Assembly: GCA_000697335.1 (NCBI GenBank)
Contig: JNEM01009894.1
Span: 1 to 64,000, forward strand
DNA length: 64,000 nt
Direction of reading: 5' to 3'
Source: Conidiobolus incongruus B7586
Taxonomy: Eukaryota > Entomophthoromycota > Entomophthoromycetes > Entomophthorales > Conidiobolaceae
How positions within the stretch are numbered: position 1 is the stretch's first letter; each line of letters opens with the position of its first letter. Under the pieces are notes generated by a model. That model ran no database searches. It was not told where the DNA came from and was given only the letters and a program-made list of their open reading frames with translations. The translations under genes and the position numbers were made by a program. Of this stretch, positions 62,876 through 64,000 are shown piece by piece.

Positions 62876-64000
62876 CTAACGAACTGGACCAAGGATTGGG
62901 GGATCTTGGTCATCTTGATGATTGATGGGACTGGACTAATTGTTACCACTAAATGGCCCTAATTCACCGACAAGTCCTTTGCCTGGAACATGTTCTGGAG
63001 TGAGCTCTTGATAGTTTGAAAAGAAAGCAAAAATCTGTTCTTGCGGCTCTTCAGAGTTAGATTGAAGATTAGAAAATAAATAATCAAAATTGTAAGTTTG
63101 GTCATTTTGATAGATATCAAGCCAACTTTTGCCATTGTCATCGTTACTCAAATTCTCAGTTTTTATCCTTTTGGTTCTCTTTCTTTTTCTCTCTTCTTTT
63201 TTAAAGTGATGCTTGCCTTTGTTCATTAAAAAAGCTCGGCAAACAACCAATAATATTCCTGTAGCTCTGCCATCAATCGTATTGTGATAAACTCAACCAA
63301 TCTCACAAATTCTTTGAGCCATCGAGGAACAGAGCTATTGAGATGACCTAGCTTCCATTTGACCAAAGTGCCGATGGCTTTTTGGTAAGTTTGCAAATAA
63401 GATACCTTTAGTAAAATTGAGATAAAATCAGACTCAACTCCAATGGAGTGTAGCACCTTGGCGACGTATTGCAATTGAAAATCAATCAGCGGGTTATCAG
63501 TCTCATCCAAGATACTATTCAGGTAATCGATATGGTAATGAACAACGCTCTCAGTGGCAAATGTTGAGAGCTATTTTTTAGAGTCAAACACTCCTTCAAC
63601 AAAATCACCCTTATCATTCGATCCAATTTCAATGTCAGAGTTTTCAACATCTTGAGATTCTGATATTCTGTTAGGTTCATCGTCATTATTAAACAGAGAA
63701 TTTAGAGCAGTATCCTGAACTGGGATTTCTTTATAGCTGTCTGGGTTATTCTCATCGAGCAATAGATCAGTGCCTTCCAACTGTTTCCCTTTGGCAATTC
63801 GATGTGGATTGGGTATTCTTGGTTGTTTACTAGTTGTTTTGTTTTTTTTGATACGATGTAGACGCTTTTTCTGGACAAAGACGGTTCCGAGATCAGAAAT
63901 AATTCTTTTAACAGATTGATTAAAATAAAACGTGAGTCTTATTATAACATGTATTAGATATGCGGGAATATCACTGGAGTAGAGTTGAGATATTATATGT
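62876..64000 (-). pseudogene. TOF1: Timeless/Tof1/Swi1-type fork-protection gene, 3' part, interrupted
   Basis: The frame enters from the right edge. Resemblance to the Timeless/Tof1/Swi1 family rests on the order of blocks. IISDLGTVFVQKKRLHRI matches the family's YSK..MFVRKKRK region. An acidic linker follows. HYHIDYLNSIL, QYVAKVLHSIGV and a PRWLKEFVRLVEFITIRLM to YYWLFAELFF stretch match the helical block that ends in FVELLF. A Lys/Arg-rich stretch (KKEERKRKRTKR) and an acidic tail complete it. The family stabilises stalled replication forks with Tipin/Csm3. Three interruptions are seen: an in-frame TAG at 63571-63573, a one-base frame change at the six-A run near 63228-63233, and a TAG at 62936-62938 followed by 19 coding-like codons to a TAG at 62876-62878. 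No intron of usual size removes the 63571 TAG. It may be a pseudogene, a bad allele or carry sequence errors. Confidence 0.65.

Noticed and set aside
63571-63640. A short intron removing the TAG in the Timeless-like gene
   Set aside because: A GT...TAG pair of 38 nt leads into a stop in the new frame, and the 24-nt alternative is far below the 45-60 nt usual here.
1-64000. CRISPR arrays, bacterial operons, defence or phage clusters
   Set aside because: The window is nuclear eukaryotic DNA with spliced genes; no regularly spaced repeats or such genes are present.

Overview
The window is AT-rich nuclear DNA from a eukaryote, most likely an early-diverging fungus. The genes are small and cut by many introns of about 45-60 nt with GTAAGT/GTATNN donors and TAG acceptors. 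Coding islands of higher GC sit between long, very AT-rich spacers. The gene set is fungal in flavour: Met6, Gle1, a Leu5-type carrier, Ufd2, an Scs2-type VAP and CSC1 channels. An Entomophthoromycotina-like genome such as Conidiobolus would fit, but that is inference. No rRNA, tRNA or CRISPR was found.

Layout, left to right: the 3' end of a cobalamin-independent methionine synthase (1-945); a Ser-rich coiled-coil gene with eight exons (4.35-6.70 kb); a decayed Tc1-type transposase (7.3-7.9 kb); an HMG-box gene; a TUG/Ubx4 gene; a small mitochondrial membrane protein; an NDUFAF1/CIA30 gene; GLE1; a LEU5-type carrier; and an intact CSC1/OSCA channel (22.7-25.3 kb). Then come a mariner fossil (27.5-28.6 kb), BCKDHB (29.7-31.1 kb), a decayed second CSC1 copy (32.8-35.6 kb), an Scs2-type VAP, an NT-C2 protein, CIA2, a SNIP1-like FHA gene, a secreted Cys-rich GPI-type protein (42.2-43.0 kb) and UFD2 (44.7-48.2 kb). 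The right part is gene-poor. It holds two 437-bp solo-LTR-like repeats, another Tc1-type fossil, one intronless Cys-rich gene (55.7-56.5 kb) and, at the edge, the 3' part of a Timeless/Tof1-type gene with interruptions.

The genes are ordinary, unlinked housekeeping functions and no operon-like system is visible. Mitochondrial functions (NDUFAF1, LEU5, BCKDHB, the 151-residue protein), ubiquitin/Cdc48-linked functions (UFD2, TUG) and mRNA functions (GLE1, SNIP1) recur but are not clustered. I joined exons by hand for most genes and checked that phases close; the reading frames of complete host genes rely on these junctions.

The most notable signal is a mode of decay. The mariner fossil keeps one nearly continuous frame with exact DD34D spacing, yet five conserved tryptophan positions read TAG. 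This is what TGG to TAG (CpA to TpA on the other strand) would give. The interrupted Timeless gene also has in-frame TAGs. This may be RIP-like or methylation-driven mutation, or simply AT drift; the tests are given in the findings.
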